From Sva-07 sp963698565 (GTDB lineage: Bacteria; Actinomycetota; Acidimicrobiia; Acidimicrobiales; Ilumatobacteraceae): a stretch of DNA of 64,000 nt. Below are positions 1-8,168 of the stretch, in pieces. A program made the position numbers and the translations under genes. A model generated the notes under the pieces. The model searched no databases. It saw only the letters and a program-made list of their open reading frames with translations, and was not told the DNA's origin. Location: contig CAVORH010000029.1 in the NCBI GenBank assembly GCA_963698565.1, positions 5,097 through 69,096 on the forward strand. Reading direction: 5' to 3'. Numbering within the stretch: position 1 is the stretch's first letter; each line of letters opens with the position of its first letter.

Positions 1-1843
1 CCTGGGCGTCGGGAGCGACACCGGCCTGCGCAAGCGCAGCGGTGTAGCCGTAGAACGACGGCTTCTGGGTGAGCGGGAGCATGAACAGACCCTGCACCGG
101 GTCCTTCTCCAGGGTGGTGACGAACAGGTCCAGCTCGTTGTAGCAAGCTGCACGCTCATCGGCGTCGACGGTTGCGTCGCACTCGTCGGCGAGGGTCTCG
201 AACGCGTCGTTGGCAAAGCCGTACGGGTTGTTCTCGCCACCCTTGCGGAACGCAGCGGTGTTGCCGCCGGGCCACGGGCCACCGACCCATGCGAACTGGG
301 TGATGTCCCAGATGTCGCAGTTGCCGGAGGTGCCGCCGCTCGTCGAGCACTCGATCGAGCCCTCGGAGAACGGCACTTCGCTGAAGTAGGCGCCACCTTC
401 GACGTTGTCGATGACGATGTCGATGCCGGCATCCTTCAGCTGAGCCTGGATGAGCTCCTGCTGGATCTCACGCAGACGGTTGCCGCCGGTCGTGCCGACC
501 CGGAGCGTGAGCACGCCGTCTTCGGGGTGCTCGTAGATGCCATCGCTGTTCAGCGTGTAACCAGCCGACTCGAGCGCGGCCTGTGCCGACTCGATGTCGC
601 CCGCGCCGTAACCGGCTGCGCCGGAATGGTCGACGTAGGCGGACTGGTTCGACATCCAGTAGGTGTTGCCCAGACCCTCGGCCGGCAGTGTGTCGCCGAA
701 CAGCGGGGTGTAGAGCCCGGCCATCACTTCGCCCTTGTCCATTGCGTAGGCGATCGCCTCGCGGACCTCGGGCTTGGCGAGGTGCACGTTGTTGAGGTTG
801 AGACCCCAGTGCTCGTACACGGGACCGGGCGACGACGAGACGGTGAACGTCGAGTCACTCGACAGTTCCTCGAATGCCAGCTGCGGCTGCGTCATGACGA
901 TCTGCGCTTCGCCGGCCTTCAGCGCGTTGATCTGCGCATCGGTGTCGGTCACGAAGTTGATCTGCACGCCGTCGACGAAGGCCACGCCGTCGTTCTTGGC
1001 GTCGGGGCTGTTCGAGCCGTTGTAGTTGTCGTTGCGCACCAGGTTCATCTGGACGCCCTTCTCCCACGAATCGAAGACCATGGGGCCGGACGATGCGATG
1101 ACCTCGCCGTTGACGTTCCACTCGCGGAGTGCATCGTTGAGCTCGGCCGCAGCGGTGGCGGGATCCTCGGAGAACTGGTGCGACGGGTAGACCTCGTTGA
1201 GGACACCCTGCCAACCGGCGTAGAACGTCTCCCAGGTGATGCTGAACTCGGTCGGGCTGGTCACCGTGACGTCGGTGATCGTGTCGAGACCGGTGCGGTC
1301 GCCCAGCAGGTAGATGTAGTTCGGGTTGCCCTCGTCGTCGGTGCCGTCCGACGCCATGATTGCGTCGTAGGTCCACTTGACGTCGTCGGCGGTCAGGTCG
1401 TCGCCGTCGCTCCACACGAGGCCCTCACGCAGCGTGAAGTCACCGGTGACGGTGCCGTCTTCGTTCTCGGTGATGGTGGCCTCGCCGTCGAGCAGTTCCG
1501 GGTAGTACTCGGTTGCGCCGGAGATGCCGTGGAGGCCCTCGATCAGCGCGGAGCGGATCCACGACGTGATCGAGAGGTTGTTCTCGGGATCGTCGAGGTG
1601 CAGGTCGGGCGGCTCCTGCTCGTGCGCCCAGATCAGCGTGCCGCCGTCGGCGCCTTCGACCACCGCGTCGGTGGTCCCGGTCTCGCCACCGTCGGTGGTG
1701 TCGGTCCCTGTGGTGTCGCCGGTCTCGGCGGCATCGGTGCCGTCGGGTGCGCTGGTGTCGTCGTCGCTGCCACAGGCTGCGAAGATCAACGCCGACGCGG
1801 CCGCAACGGCGAGGAGCTTGGCGCTCCGTCGTGTCGTGTTCAC
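1..1843 (-). CDS. ABC transporter substrate-binding lipoprotein (SBP family 5), 3' end cut by window edge
   Basis: Extracellular solute-binding protein of the oligopeptide/dipeptide class, the receptor that delivers a ligand to an ABC permease; the ligand cannot be told. Reading from a GTG at 1843 the protein begins VNTTRRSAKLLAV and has a lipobox (LIFAACGS, Cys about residue 24), so it should be lipid-anchored outside the membrane. A Ser/Thr/Asp/Gly-rich linker follows. The mature part starts LIWAHEQEPPDLHLDD, typical of the family, and contains DFTLREGLVWSDGDDLTADD, the usual 'lethal region' of SBP_bac_5 proteins. A good Shine-Dalgarno (CCAGGAGGA, 1851-1859) sits 7 nt before the GTG and decides the start. 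The frame stays open to base 1, giving 614 codons with no stop, so the C-terminus lies outside. The permease genes are presumably beyond the left edge. Confidence 0.9.
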   Translation of the reverse strand, partial: MNTTRRSAKLLAVAAASALIFAACGSDDDTSAPDGTDAAETGDTTGTDTTDGGETGTTDAVVEGADGGTLIWAHEQEPPDLHLDDPENNLSITSWIRSALIEGLHGISGATEYYPELLDGEATITENEDGTVTGDFTLREGLVWSDGDDLTADDVKWTYDAIMASDGTDDEGNPNYIYLLGDRTGLDTITDVTVTSPTEFSITWETFYAGWQGVLNEVYPSHQFSEDPATAAAELNDALREWNVNGEVIASSGPMVFDSWEKGVQMNLVRNDNYNGSNSPDAKNDGVAFVDGVQINFVTDTDAQINALKAGEAQIVMTQPQLAFEELSSDSTFTVSSSPGPVYEHWGLNLNNVHLAKPEVREAIAYAMDKGEVMAGLYTPLFGDTLPAEGLGNTYWMSNQSAYVDHSGAAGYGAGDIESAQAALESAGYTLNSDGIYEHPEDGVLTLRVGTTGGNRLREIQQELIQAQLKDAGIDIVIDNVEGGAYFSEVPFSEGSIECSTSGGTSGNCDIWDITQFAWVGGPWPGGNTAAFRKGGENNPYGFANDAFETLADECDATVDADERAACYNELDLFVTTLEKDPVQGLFMLPLTQKPSFYGYTAALAQAGVAPDAQ

Positions 1844-2071
1844 GTATGTGTCCTCCTGGAAGATGGATATGAAACAGGGAAGTCGAGTGCCGCGGGAACC
1901 GCCCGGCGGAACCAGCGTTCAACCACGGCTGAACAACCTCGAACCCCCTCCCCGGTGGTTCGAAGTCACGCGACCATATCAGCGTGTGTTACCCAGCGGT
2001 AGCAGGCCCTGTTTCCTCTGTGTGAAAAATCAAACGACACAGCGGACGACACCGAGTCCTGTCCGGGGGTC
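1844..2071 (-). promoter_or_regulatory. Leader/promoter region of the substrate-binding protein gene, with a 7-bp dyad
   Basis: This is the 228-bp gap between the tpiA stop and the lipoprotein start. It holds a dyad TCGAACC-N11-GGTTCGA (1939-1963) that could be an operator or a hairpin. An A/T-rich patch around 2025-2040 is the only one in the gap. No promoter can be placed with certainty. A secG gene, often found after tpiA in other actinobacteria, is not seen here. Confidence 0.35.
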
Positions 2072-2842
2072 TCAGGCCCCGAACTGGACGATCTTGGCGA
2101 ACTCGTCGGCGTCGAGGCTGGCGCCGCCGACCAGGGCCCCGTCGATGTCCGGCTGGGCCATCAGCTCGGTGGCGTTGCCCGCTTTGACCGAGCCGCCGTA
2201 CTGGATGCGAACGGCATCGGCAGTCGCGGCATCGGCGATCTCGCCGATCTTCCTGCGGATTGCTGCGCAGACGGCCTGCGCGTCCTCCGAGGTCGCGGTC
2301 CGGCCGGTGCCGATCGCCCAGATCGGCTCGTAGGCGATCACGAGCGAAGCGATCTGTTCGTTCGACCGGCCGGCGAGCCCGGCGGCCACCTGTCCCAGCA
2401 CCTTCGACTCGGTCTGGCCGGCCTCGCGCTCCTCGAGCGTCTCACCCACGCACATGATCGGGGTCATGCCGAGTTCCTGGATGGCGGCGACCTTCGCGTT
2501 CACCATCTCGTCGGTCTCGCCGAACAGCTCACGCCGTTCGGAGTGCCCCGCGATCACGTACACCACGTTCAACTTGGCGAGGAACGTCGGCGAGATCTCA
2601 CCGGTGAACGCACCGCTGTTCTCCCAGTGACAGTGCTGTGCACCGAGGTGGAACTCGAAGTCCTCGGTCTCGATCACGGTCTGGATGCTGCGGATGTCGG
2701 TGAACGGCGGGTGGACGCTGACGTCGACGTCCTCCAAGGTCTCCTTCGGCACGAGGTAGTGCAGCTTCTGGATGGTCTGGATCGCCTCGAAGTGGTTGAG
2801 GTTCATCTTCCAGTTGCCGGAAATGAGTGGTCGACGGGTCAT
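2072..2842 (-). CDS. tpiA: Triose-phosphate isomerase
   Basis: Interconverts dihydroxyacetone phosphate and glyceraldehyde 3-phosphate in the cytosol (glycolysis and gluconeogenesis). The 256-residue product has the usual length. It shows the N-terminal GNWKMN motif with the substrate-binding Asn/Lys, the catalytic His100 in YVIAGHSERRELFG, the catalytic Glu172 in VIAYEPIWAIGTG, and the C-terminal phosphate-binding YGGSVK and GALVGGASL. It is the last gene of gap-pgk-tpiA and follows pgk by 81 bp made almost wholly of tandem repeats. Its own ribosome site is poor (GGAATCTC before ATG), so translation may depend on what the repeat region does. Confidence 0.98.
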   Translation of the reverse strand: MTRRPLISGNWKMNLNHFEAIQTIQKLHYLVPKETLEDVDVSVHPPFTDIRSIQTVIETEDFEFHLGAQHCHWENSGAFTGEISPTFLAKLNVVYVIAGHSERRELFGETDEMVNAKVAAIQELGMTPIMCVGETLEEREAGQTESKVLGQVAAGLAGRSNEQIASLVIAYEPIWAIGTGRTATSEDAQAVCAAIRRKIGEIADAATADAVRIQYGGSVKAGNATELMAQPDIDGALVGGASLDADEFAKIVQFGA

Positions 2843-2850
2843 GAGATTCC

Positions 2851-2930
2851 GTTCTGGTGGGTCACTGCGACGTTCAGGTGGGTCACTGCGCGTTCAGGTG
2901 GGTCACTGCGACGTTCAGGTGGGTCACTGC
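2851..2930. repeat. Four tandem copies of a 20-21 bp unit between pgk and tpiA
   Basis: Units begin at 2851, 2872, 2892 and 2913 with lengths 21, 20, 21 and at least 18 bp. The plus-strand unit is GTTCAGGTGGGTCACTGCG followed by AC or C; the first copy has T for A at position 5. The pgk stop codon (2924-2926) lies inside the last unit, and the array fills nearly all of the pgk-tpiA spacer. It looks like local tandem duplication of the pgk 3' end. Confidence 0.9.
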
Positions 2931-4060
2931 GTTCCTTGTCGGAGCGCTGCGAGGCCGGGCAGGTCACCGTTCTCGAGGAGTTCGAGGCTGGCGCCGCCGC
3001 CGGTGGAGACGTGGTCGACCTCGTCGTCGAGCATGAACTGGGCGAGTGCAGCAGCGGAGTCGCCGCCGCCGACGACGGTGAACGCCTTCGTGTCGGCCAT
3101 CGCCTGGGCCACGGTCCGGGTGCCCGATGCGAACCGCTCGTCCTCGAACATGCCCATCGGACCGTTCCAGAAGACCATGCGGGCATCCATGATCACGTCG
3201 GTGAAGGCCGCCGCTGATCCGGGCCCGATGTCGAAGCCCTTTGCTCCGTCCGGCAACCGGGTGCCGAACGTGGCGTACTCGCCGTCGGCGGTCGTGCCGG
3301 TGATGTCCTCGGGGAGGTGGATCGTCTTGCCCTTGGCGCCGGCCTCGGCGAGCAGGCGCTTGCACGTGTCGACTTGGTCGGGCTCGAACAGAGAATCGCC
3401 GATCGGCTTGCCCTGCGCAGCGAAGAACGTGAAGCACATCGCACCGCCGATCACCAGCGAGTCGACCACTTCGAGCAGTGCTTCGACCACACCGAGCTTG
3501 TCGGAGATCTTGGCGCCGCCGAGCACCGCGACGAACGGATGCTTGGGCTTGTTGCGCAGGCCGAGGAGCACCTCGACCTCCTTCTGGAGGAGTCGACCCA
3601 TCGCCGACGGCACGAACTGCGGCGGGCCGACGATCGACGCATGCGCGCGGTGCGAGGCGCCGAAGGCATCGTTGACGTAGCCGTCGATGCCGTCGACGAG
3701 CGTGGCGACGAACGCCGGATCGTTGGCGGTCTCACCCGGGTCGAATCGCAGGTTCTCGAGCAGCTCGACGCCGGGGGCCAGCTCGGCGAGACGTTCGCGT
3801 ACCGGCTCCATCGAGTACTTCGGATCCGGCGCTCCCTTCGGCCGTCCGAGGTGGCTGGCGGTCACGACCACCGCACCGCGCTCGGTCAACCACTCGATCG
3901 TCGGCAGGGCGGCGCGTATCCGGAAGTCGTCGGTGATCTGGCCGTCGTCGTCGAGCGGGACGTTGAAATCGGTCCGGACGAGAATCCGCTTCCCGGCGAG
4001 ATCGCCGAGTGTCGCTTCCAGATCCTCGAGCGTCGGAATGGCCGAGGAGGTCTCACCCAT
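2924..4060 (-). CDS. pgk: Phosphoglycerate kinase
   Basis: Transfers phosphate from 1,3-bisphosphoglycerate to ADP. The product starts MGETSSAIPTLEDLEATL at ATG 4060, 5 bp after the gap stop; longer in-frame extensions would run through gap and were rejected. Visible family signatures are RILVRTDFNVPLDDD (substrate-binding loop, about residues 24-38), VTASHLGRPKG, the hinge region VAVLGGAKISDKLGV and the nucleotide-binding C-terminal VVGGGDSAAAL and STGGGASLELLENG. The length of 378 residues is a little short of the usual 390-400. The stop codon lies in a tandem repeat shared with the spacer to tpiA. It is co-transcribed with gap, judging by the 5-bp gap. Confidence 0.98.
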   Translation of the reverse strand: MGETSSAIPTLEDLEATLGDLAGKRILVRTDFNVPLDDDGQITDDFRIRAALPTIEWLTERGAVVVTASHLGRPKGAPDPKYSMEPVRERLAELAPGVELLENLRFDPGETANDPAFVATLVDGIDGYVNDAFGASHRAHASIVGPPQFVPSAMGRLLQKEVEVLLGLRNKPKHPFVAVLGGAKISDKLGVVEALLEVVDSLVIGGAMCFTFFAAQGKPIGDSLFEPDQVDTCKRLLAEAGAKGKTIHLPEDITGTTADGEYATFGTRLPDGAKGFDIGPGSAAAFTDVIMDARMVFWNGPMGMFEDERFASGTRTVAQAMADTKAFTVVGGGDSAAALAQFMLDDEVDHVSTGGGASLELLENGDLPGLAALRQGTQ

Positions 4061-4065
4061 GGCGG

Positions 4066-5076
4066 TCAGCGCTTGACTTTGCTGCCGGTGAACGCCGTCA
4101 GGTCGACCAGGCGGTTCGAGTAGCCCCACTCGTTGTCGTACCAGCCGTTGATCTTCACCAGCTTGCCCATGCTCATCGTGAGCCCGGCGTCGAACACGCA
4201 CGAGTGCGGGTCGGTGACGATGTCGCTCGACACGATCGGATCCTCGGTGTACTTGAGCACGCCCTTCAAGGCCTTCTTCGCAGCAGCGGCGAACGCGGCG
4301 TTGATCTCCTCGACCGTTGCCGCCTTCTTCAGCGTGGCGGTGAAGTCGGTGAGCGACCCGGTCGGGGTCGGGACACGCAGCGCCGTGCCGTCGAGCTTGC
4401 CCTTCATCGACTCCATCACGAGCGAGGTCGCACGGGCTGCACCCGTGGAGGTCGGCACGATGTTGATCGCCGCGGCGCGGGCGCGACGCAGGTCGCTGTG
4501 GGGGCCGTCGACGAGGTTCTGGTCGCCGGTGTAGGAGTGGACGGTGGTCATCAGGCCCTGCTCGACGCCGAAGGCGTCGTCGAGCACCTTGACCATCGGC
4601 ACGAAGCAGTTGGTGGTGCAGCTGGCGTTCGAGATCACCTTGTGCTTGCTGATCCGGAAGTCCTTGTGGTTGACGCCGTAGACGAACGTCGCGTCGGCAT
4701 TGGTGCACGGTGCCGACACGATCACGAGCGGTGCACCGCCGTCGAGGTGGGCACTCGCCGCGTCGCGCGTGTTGAAGAAGCCGGTCGACTCGATCACGAC
4801 GTCGACGCCGAGGTCACCCCAGGGCAGATCGGCGGGATTGCGCTCGCTGAGCACCTGGAGGCTGTCGCCGCCGACCTTGATCGTCGACTTGGTCGCCGAC
4901 ACCTTCTCCGGGAACCGGCCGAGCACCGAGTCGTACTGGAGCAGGTGCGCCATCGTGTCGATCGACCCGAGGTCGTTCACCGCCACGAAGTCGAAATCGG
5001 CGCCGCTCGCCTTGGCGGCGCGGAAGAAGTTGCGTCCGATGCGGCCGAAACCGTTGATGCCGACTCGAATGGTCAT
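4066..5076 (-). CDS. gap: Glyceraldehyde-3-phosphate dehydrogenase, type I
   Basis: Oxidises glyceraldehyde 3-phosphate to 1,3-bisphosphoglycerate with NAD+. The start at ATG 5076 gives MTIRVGINGFGRIGRNFF, the Rossmann GxGxxG, and has a strong GGAGG ribosome site 9 nt upstream. A longer open frame to 5451 overlaps rapZ and is not used. The catalytic Cys153 is in ISNASCTTNC and the phosphate-binding motif VPTPTGSLTD is present; the C-terminal WYDNEWGYSNRLVDL is intact. The 336-residue length is normal. In most actinobacteria whiA and yvcK lie between rapZ and this gene; here only 98 bp separates gap from rapZ. Confidence 0.98.
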   Translation of the reverse strand: MTIRVGINGFGRIGRNFFRAAKASGADFDFVAVNDLGSIDTMAHLLQYDSVLGRFPEKVSATKSTIKVGGDSLQVLSERNPADLPWGDLGVDVVIESTGFFNTRDAASAHLDGGAPLVIVSAPCTNADATFVYGVNHKDFRISKHKVISNASCTTNCFVPMVKVLDDAFGVEQGLMTTVHSYTGDQNLVDGPHSDLRRARAAAINIVPTSTGAARATSLVMESMKGKLDGTALRVPTPTGSLTDFTATLKKAATVEEINAAFAAAAKKALKGVLKYTEDPIVSSDIVTDPHSCVFDAGLTMSMGKLVKINGWYDNEWGYSNRLVDLTAFTGSKVKR

Positions 5077-5174
5077 GACTGGGTGCCTCCTGGCGTGTGG
5101 GGGAACAACGTTGTCCGGTACCGACTGTAGTTCGCCGTGGATTCGACGCCGGAAACGACTCTCCGGAAGACGTC

Positions 5175-6020
5175 TCAGCGCGAGACGTCGCGATGGGTGG
5201 CGCGAACCGCAACACCACGCTGGCGCAGGCGCGAGGCCAACTCCTCGGCAACCGCGACCGACCGATGGCGACCTCCGGTACACCCGACGGCGACGGTGAG
5301 GTAGCTGCGGCCCTCGGCCTGGTAGAGCGGCACGAGGGTGCCGAGGAGGTCGTCGAACTGGTCGACGAACGTCGAGCCGACGGCGGTCTCCAACACGAAG
5401 TCGCGCACCTTCGGATCGTGCCCGGTCAGTGGACGCAGGTCGCTCTCCCAATGAGGATTGGGGAGGAAGCGAACGTCCATCACGATGTCGGCGTCGAGCG
5501 GGAGCCCGTGCTTGAACCCGAAACTCTCCACCGCGACCTGGAGTCGTGAGCCACTCGCCGTGTCGAAGGCGTGGTCGATCCGCTCCTTGAGCTGGTGGAC
5601 GTTGAGATCGCTGGTGTCGATCACGAGGTCGGCGGCGGCCCGCACCGGTTCCAGCATCGAACGCTCCAGCTCGATCGACTCGACGAGACCGTCGGTGTCG
5701 TCGGCGAGCGGGTGGCGCCGACGCGTGGCGTCGTAGCGACGCACCAATTCGGGTGTCGACGCGTCGAGGAAGACCACCTTGACGTCGTGGCCCTCGGCGC
5801 GCAGCTCACCGACCTTGGTGAGCACCTCGGCGTGCTGCCGTCCGGCGACGAGGGCGAGGCGGTCGATGTCGCTCGTCGGCTTGGCAGCCAGTTCGACGAT
5901 CGTGCCGATCAAGGCGGTCGGCAGGTTGTCGACCACGAACCAGCCGAGATCTTCGAGCACGTCGGCGACACCGGAACGACCCGCGCCGGACAGCCCGGTG
6001 ATCAGCACGATGTCGGCCAC
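5175..6020 (-). CDS. rapZ: RapZ/YvcJ-family nucleotide-binding protein
   Basis: Member of the RapZ (YvcJ) family. In E. coli RapZ is the RNase adaptor that controls glmS mRNA through small RNAs; in actinobacteria the role is less clear. The 281-residue protein begins (GTG start at 6020) with MADIVLITGLSGAGRSG, a P-loop in which Arg15 replaces the usual Lys, as in other actinobacterial members. VVDNLPTALI follows, and the family-specific C-terminal half contains SFGFKHGLPLDADIVMDVRF, FLPNPHWESDLRPLTGHD and the strongly conserved VAVGCTGGRHRSVAVAEELA. It sits 98 bp before gap on the same strand. The two genes normally between them, yvcK and whiA, are missing at this position. Confidence 0.95.
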   Translation of the reverse strand: MADIVLITGLSGAGRSGVADVLEDLGWFVVDNLPTALIGTIVELAAKPTSDIDRLALVAGRQHAEVLTKVGELRAEGHDVKVVFLDASTPELVRRYDATRRRHPLADDTDGLVESIELERSMLEPVRAAADLVIDTSDLNVHQLKERIDHAFDTASGSRLQVAVESFGFKHGLPLDADIVMDVRFLPNPHWESDLRPLTGHDPKVRDFVLETAVGSTFVDQFDDLLGTLVPLYQAEGRSYLTVAVGCTGGRHRSVAVAEELASRLRQRGVAVRATHRDVSR

Positions 6021-6066
6021 CGCCTCACCCTACCGATCCACCCCGACCCCCCTCACCCCTCCCCAA

Positions 6067-6169
6067 GCGATGAGCGAAGCCACCGCATGCGGTGAACTCG
6101 CTCATCGCAAGAACGTCCACCCCTCGGACGATGAGCGAAGCCACCGCATGCGGTGAACTCGCTCATCGC
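6067..6169. repeat. Pair of dispersed intergenic palindromes (copies 1 and 2)
   Basis: Copies lie at 6067-6108 and 6129-6169 and are identical over 41 bp. Outer arms GATGAGCGA and TCGCTCATC enclose an inner perfect palindrome CACCGCATGCGGTG. The pair sits downstream of the methyltransferase gene and upstream of rapZ, both on the minus strand. It belongs to a 12-copy family in the window (see findings). Confidence 0.95.
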
Positions 6170-6191
6170 AGGGGCGTGCACCCGGCGAGCG

Positions 6192-6914
6192 TCAGGTGCG
6201 GCGCAGGCGAAGGTACAGCAGGCGCGGGATGGCAGCAGCGGCGGCGTACTCCTCGGCGCGTGCGAGGAAGCCGGCGGGCGGCGCCGGCTCGATCATCCGC
6301 TCGAGCACGAGGCCCTGGTCGGCGAGCGCGTTCAGGTAGCGAGACAGCGGCCGGTGCACGAACCGGATGTACACCCCCTGCTCGACCTGCTCGACGAATG
6401 CCTGCTCCGCCAGGTACGGGCCCACCCGCCAGTACTGCTCGGGCGGCTCGACGGTGTGATCGTCGATCCAGTAGCTGCCCGGGGTCTGGATGAGCGGGTG
6501 ATTGAGGAAGAACGAGAACCGGCCACCCGGACGCACGACGCGGGCGACCTCGGCGATCGCCTGGTCGACGTCGTCGATGTGTTCGAACACCAGGCACGCC
6601 ACGACGGCATCGAAGCTCGCGTCGGCGAACGGCAGCTCCGCCGCCCCCGACCGGACGAACGCCGCTCCCCCGCCACGCTCGTGGGCGACGCGGATCTGGT
6701 TCCAGGTCGGGTCGATCCCGACGACCGATGCTCCGTCCGCGGCGACGAGCCGGCTGATCTGGCCGTCGCCGCACCCGACGTCGAGCACGCGATCGAACCC
6801 TGCGAGTTCCTCGCGCGCCATCGGCAGGATCTGTTCGACGTATTCGGGGTCGGCTCCCTCGGTGAATCCGTCGATCCACCAGTCGGCGTGGTCCTCCCAC
6901 AGGTCATCGGTCAC
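6192..6914 (-). CDS. Class I SAM-dependent methyltransferase
   Basis: Cytosolic methyltransferase of the Methyltransf_11/UbiE-like class; the substrate is unknown. In the 240-residue protein motif I is RVLDVGCGDGQISRL (about residues 41-55), the acidic end of strand 2 is VVGIDP, motif II/III is LPFADASFDAVVACLVFEHI, and the post-motif is VVRPGGRFSFF. The GTG start at 6914 leaves only 23 bp to the divergent LLM oxidoreductase, so the two promoters must overlap. There is no frameshift. The N-terminal part (WEDHADWWIDGFTEGADPEY) suggests a small-molecule substrate, but this is a guess. Confidence 0.88.
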   Translation of the reverse strand: MTDDLWEDHADWWIDGFTEGADPEYVEQILPMAREELAGFDRVLDVGCGDGQISRLVAADGASVVGIDPTWNQIRVAHERGGGAAFVRSGAAELPFADASFDAVVACLVFEHIDDVDQAIAEVARVVRPGGRFSFFLNHPLIQTPGSYWIDDHTVEPPEQYWRVGPYLAEQAFVEQVEQGVYIRFVHRPLSRYLNALADQGLVLERMIEPAPPAGFLARAEEYAAAAAIPRLLYLRLRRT

Positions 6915-6937
6915 GGGTCGGAGGCTACGGTCCGAGC

Positions 6938-7849
6938 ATGAAGTTCTCCGTGTGGCCCAATCCCGAACGTCCGACCGCCGAAGTGCTCGACCTGGCCCGC
7001 CTGGCCGACAGCGAGGGCTGGCACGGGTTCTGGTTCGCCGACCACTACATGCCGAACACCGGCAGCGAGACGATCCAGCCCGGCGACGTGCACGAGTGTT
7101 GGGCGATCCTGCCGGCGGTCGCCGCGGTCACCGAGCGCATCCGGATCGGCCCGCTCGTGTCGCCGACGTCGGTGCACCATCCCGCCGTGCTCGCCAACCG
7201 CGCCGCCACGATCGACCACCTGTCCAACGGGCGCATGGTGCTCGGGCTCGGTGCCGGCTGGCAGATCAACGAACACCACGCCTACGGCATCGAACTGCAG
7301 GAACCGGGCCCGCGGGTGACCCGTTTCGACGAGGCGATCCAGATCGTCCGGTCACTGCTGAACAACGAACGCACCGACTTCCACGGCGAGTTCTACGACA
7401 TCACCGACGCCCCGTCCGACCCCAAGCCGGTGCAGTCGCCGCTGCCGCTGCTCGTGGGTACCGCGAGCCCGCGCATGCTGCGCATCACCGCCCGCCACGC
7501 CGACGAGTGGAACACCTGGGGGGCACCGGAACTCGCCGGCGCCGGGCTCGACAAGCTGCGCGTCGCGTGCGAACAGGTCGAACGCGACCCCGACACGATG
7601 TGGAAGTCGGCCCAGGCGTTGGTGTTCATGACCGACAACGCCGAGTTCGCCGAGAACATCCGCAGCGGCGACATGGGCGCCCGCTCGATCATCGGGTCGA
7701 ACAACGAACTGGTCGACCAGCTCGGCCGCTACGCCGAGCTGGGTTTCGACGAGTTCATCGTCCCCGACTTCACACTCGGCGGCACGTCCGAGGAACGGTT
7801 CGCCAACTATCGCGAGTTCCTCAGCGACATCGTCGACCAACTGAGCTAG
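6938..7849 (+). CDS. LLM-class (luciferase-like) F420-dependent oxidoreductase
   Basis: TIM-barrel flavin/F420 enzyme of the luciferase-like monooxygenase superfamily; the hydride donor is probably F420H2, the usual cofactor of such proteins in this phylum, and the substrate is unknown. The 303-residue product has the N-terminal barrel start MKFSVWPNPER, the WFADHYMPN segment, IRIGPLVSP and the signature RAATIDHLSNGRMVLGLGAG. The C-terminal part contains PLPLLVGTASPRMLRITARH. A GGAGG lies 13 nt before the ATG, rather far. It is divergent from the methyltransferase gene and followed by a 319-bp gap. Confidence 0.88.
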   Translation: MKFSVWPNPERPTAEVLDLARLADSEGWHGFWFADHYMPNTGSETIQPGDVHECWAILPAVAAVTERIRIGPLVSPTSVHHPAVLANRAATIDHLSNGRMVLGLGAGWQINEHHAYGIELQEPGPRVTRFDEAIQIVRSLLNNERTDFHGEFYDITDAPSDPKPVQSPLPLLVGTASPRMLRITARHADEWNTWGAPELAGAGLDKLRVACEQVERDPDTMWKSAQALVFMTDNAEFAENIRSGDMGARSIIGSNNELVDQLGRYAELGFDEFIVPDFTLGGTSEERFANYREFLSDIVDQLS

Positions 7850-8168
7850 TCGGTCACGTCGATCGACGAACCCTGCGGGCCGACCTCGCTGGACGATCAG
7901 GCGTCGGTGGTCCGACGGGACAGACCCTTCAGGAGAATGCCCGGCGGCGGCGATTGCTCGAGAACACCAGGAGCAGGCGACCTGCGCTGAGCACCATCAA
8001 CGCGGCGTTGACCAGCTGTCCTGTCTCAGCGCCCAACCAACACCTTCCGACGTCTCCGATTCCACAGCGCAGCGATCGCAGCATCACAGCCCGACATCAC
8101 GGCGAACACATCGACAGCTTCTCGTTGCGTCCGCCTGTCAACCGACGCTGGCGGATGTGCGCAGCGAC
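7850..8168. other. 319-bp gap with no intact gene
   Basis: The gap lies between the convergent LLM oxidoreductase and giant DUF11 genes. It holds the decayed anchor fragment described separately (7929-8036). The remaining sequence (7850-7928 and 8037-8168) shows no ORF with a ribosome site, no tRNA and no clear terminator hairpin. Confidence 0.6.
7929..8036 (-). pseudogene. Decayed C-terminal anchor of a second DUF11-type surface protein
   Basis: Read on the minus strand, 8036 to 7929 translates as LGAETGQLVNAALMVLSAGR, then LLLVFSSNRRRRAFS and a stop. This matches the C-terminus of the giant protein just upstream, GSETGKLVSVALLLLAAGAV then FMWVSRPRRRLPG: the same ETG-x-LV junction, one hydrophobic helix and an Arg-rich tail. 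No start or preceding domain survives, so it is read as the 3' remnant of a duplicated or recombined gene. Confidence 0.6.

Noticed and set aside
527..2002. 491-residue open frame on the plus strand over the substrate-binding protein gene
   Set aside because: It is the high-GC antisense shadow of a well-supported lipoprotein gene with a strong ribosome site and family motifs on the minus strand.
6067..6169. A CRISPR-like array
   Set aside because: Only two copies per site with spacers of about 20-30 bp, a nested palindromic repeat and no cas genes; pairs of a dispersed repeat fit better.
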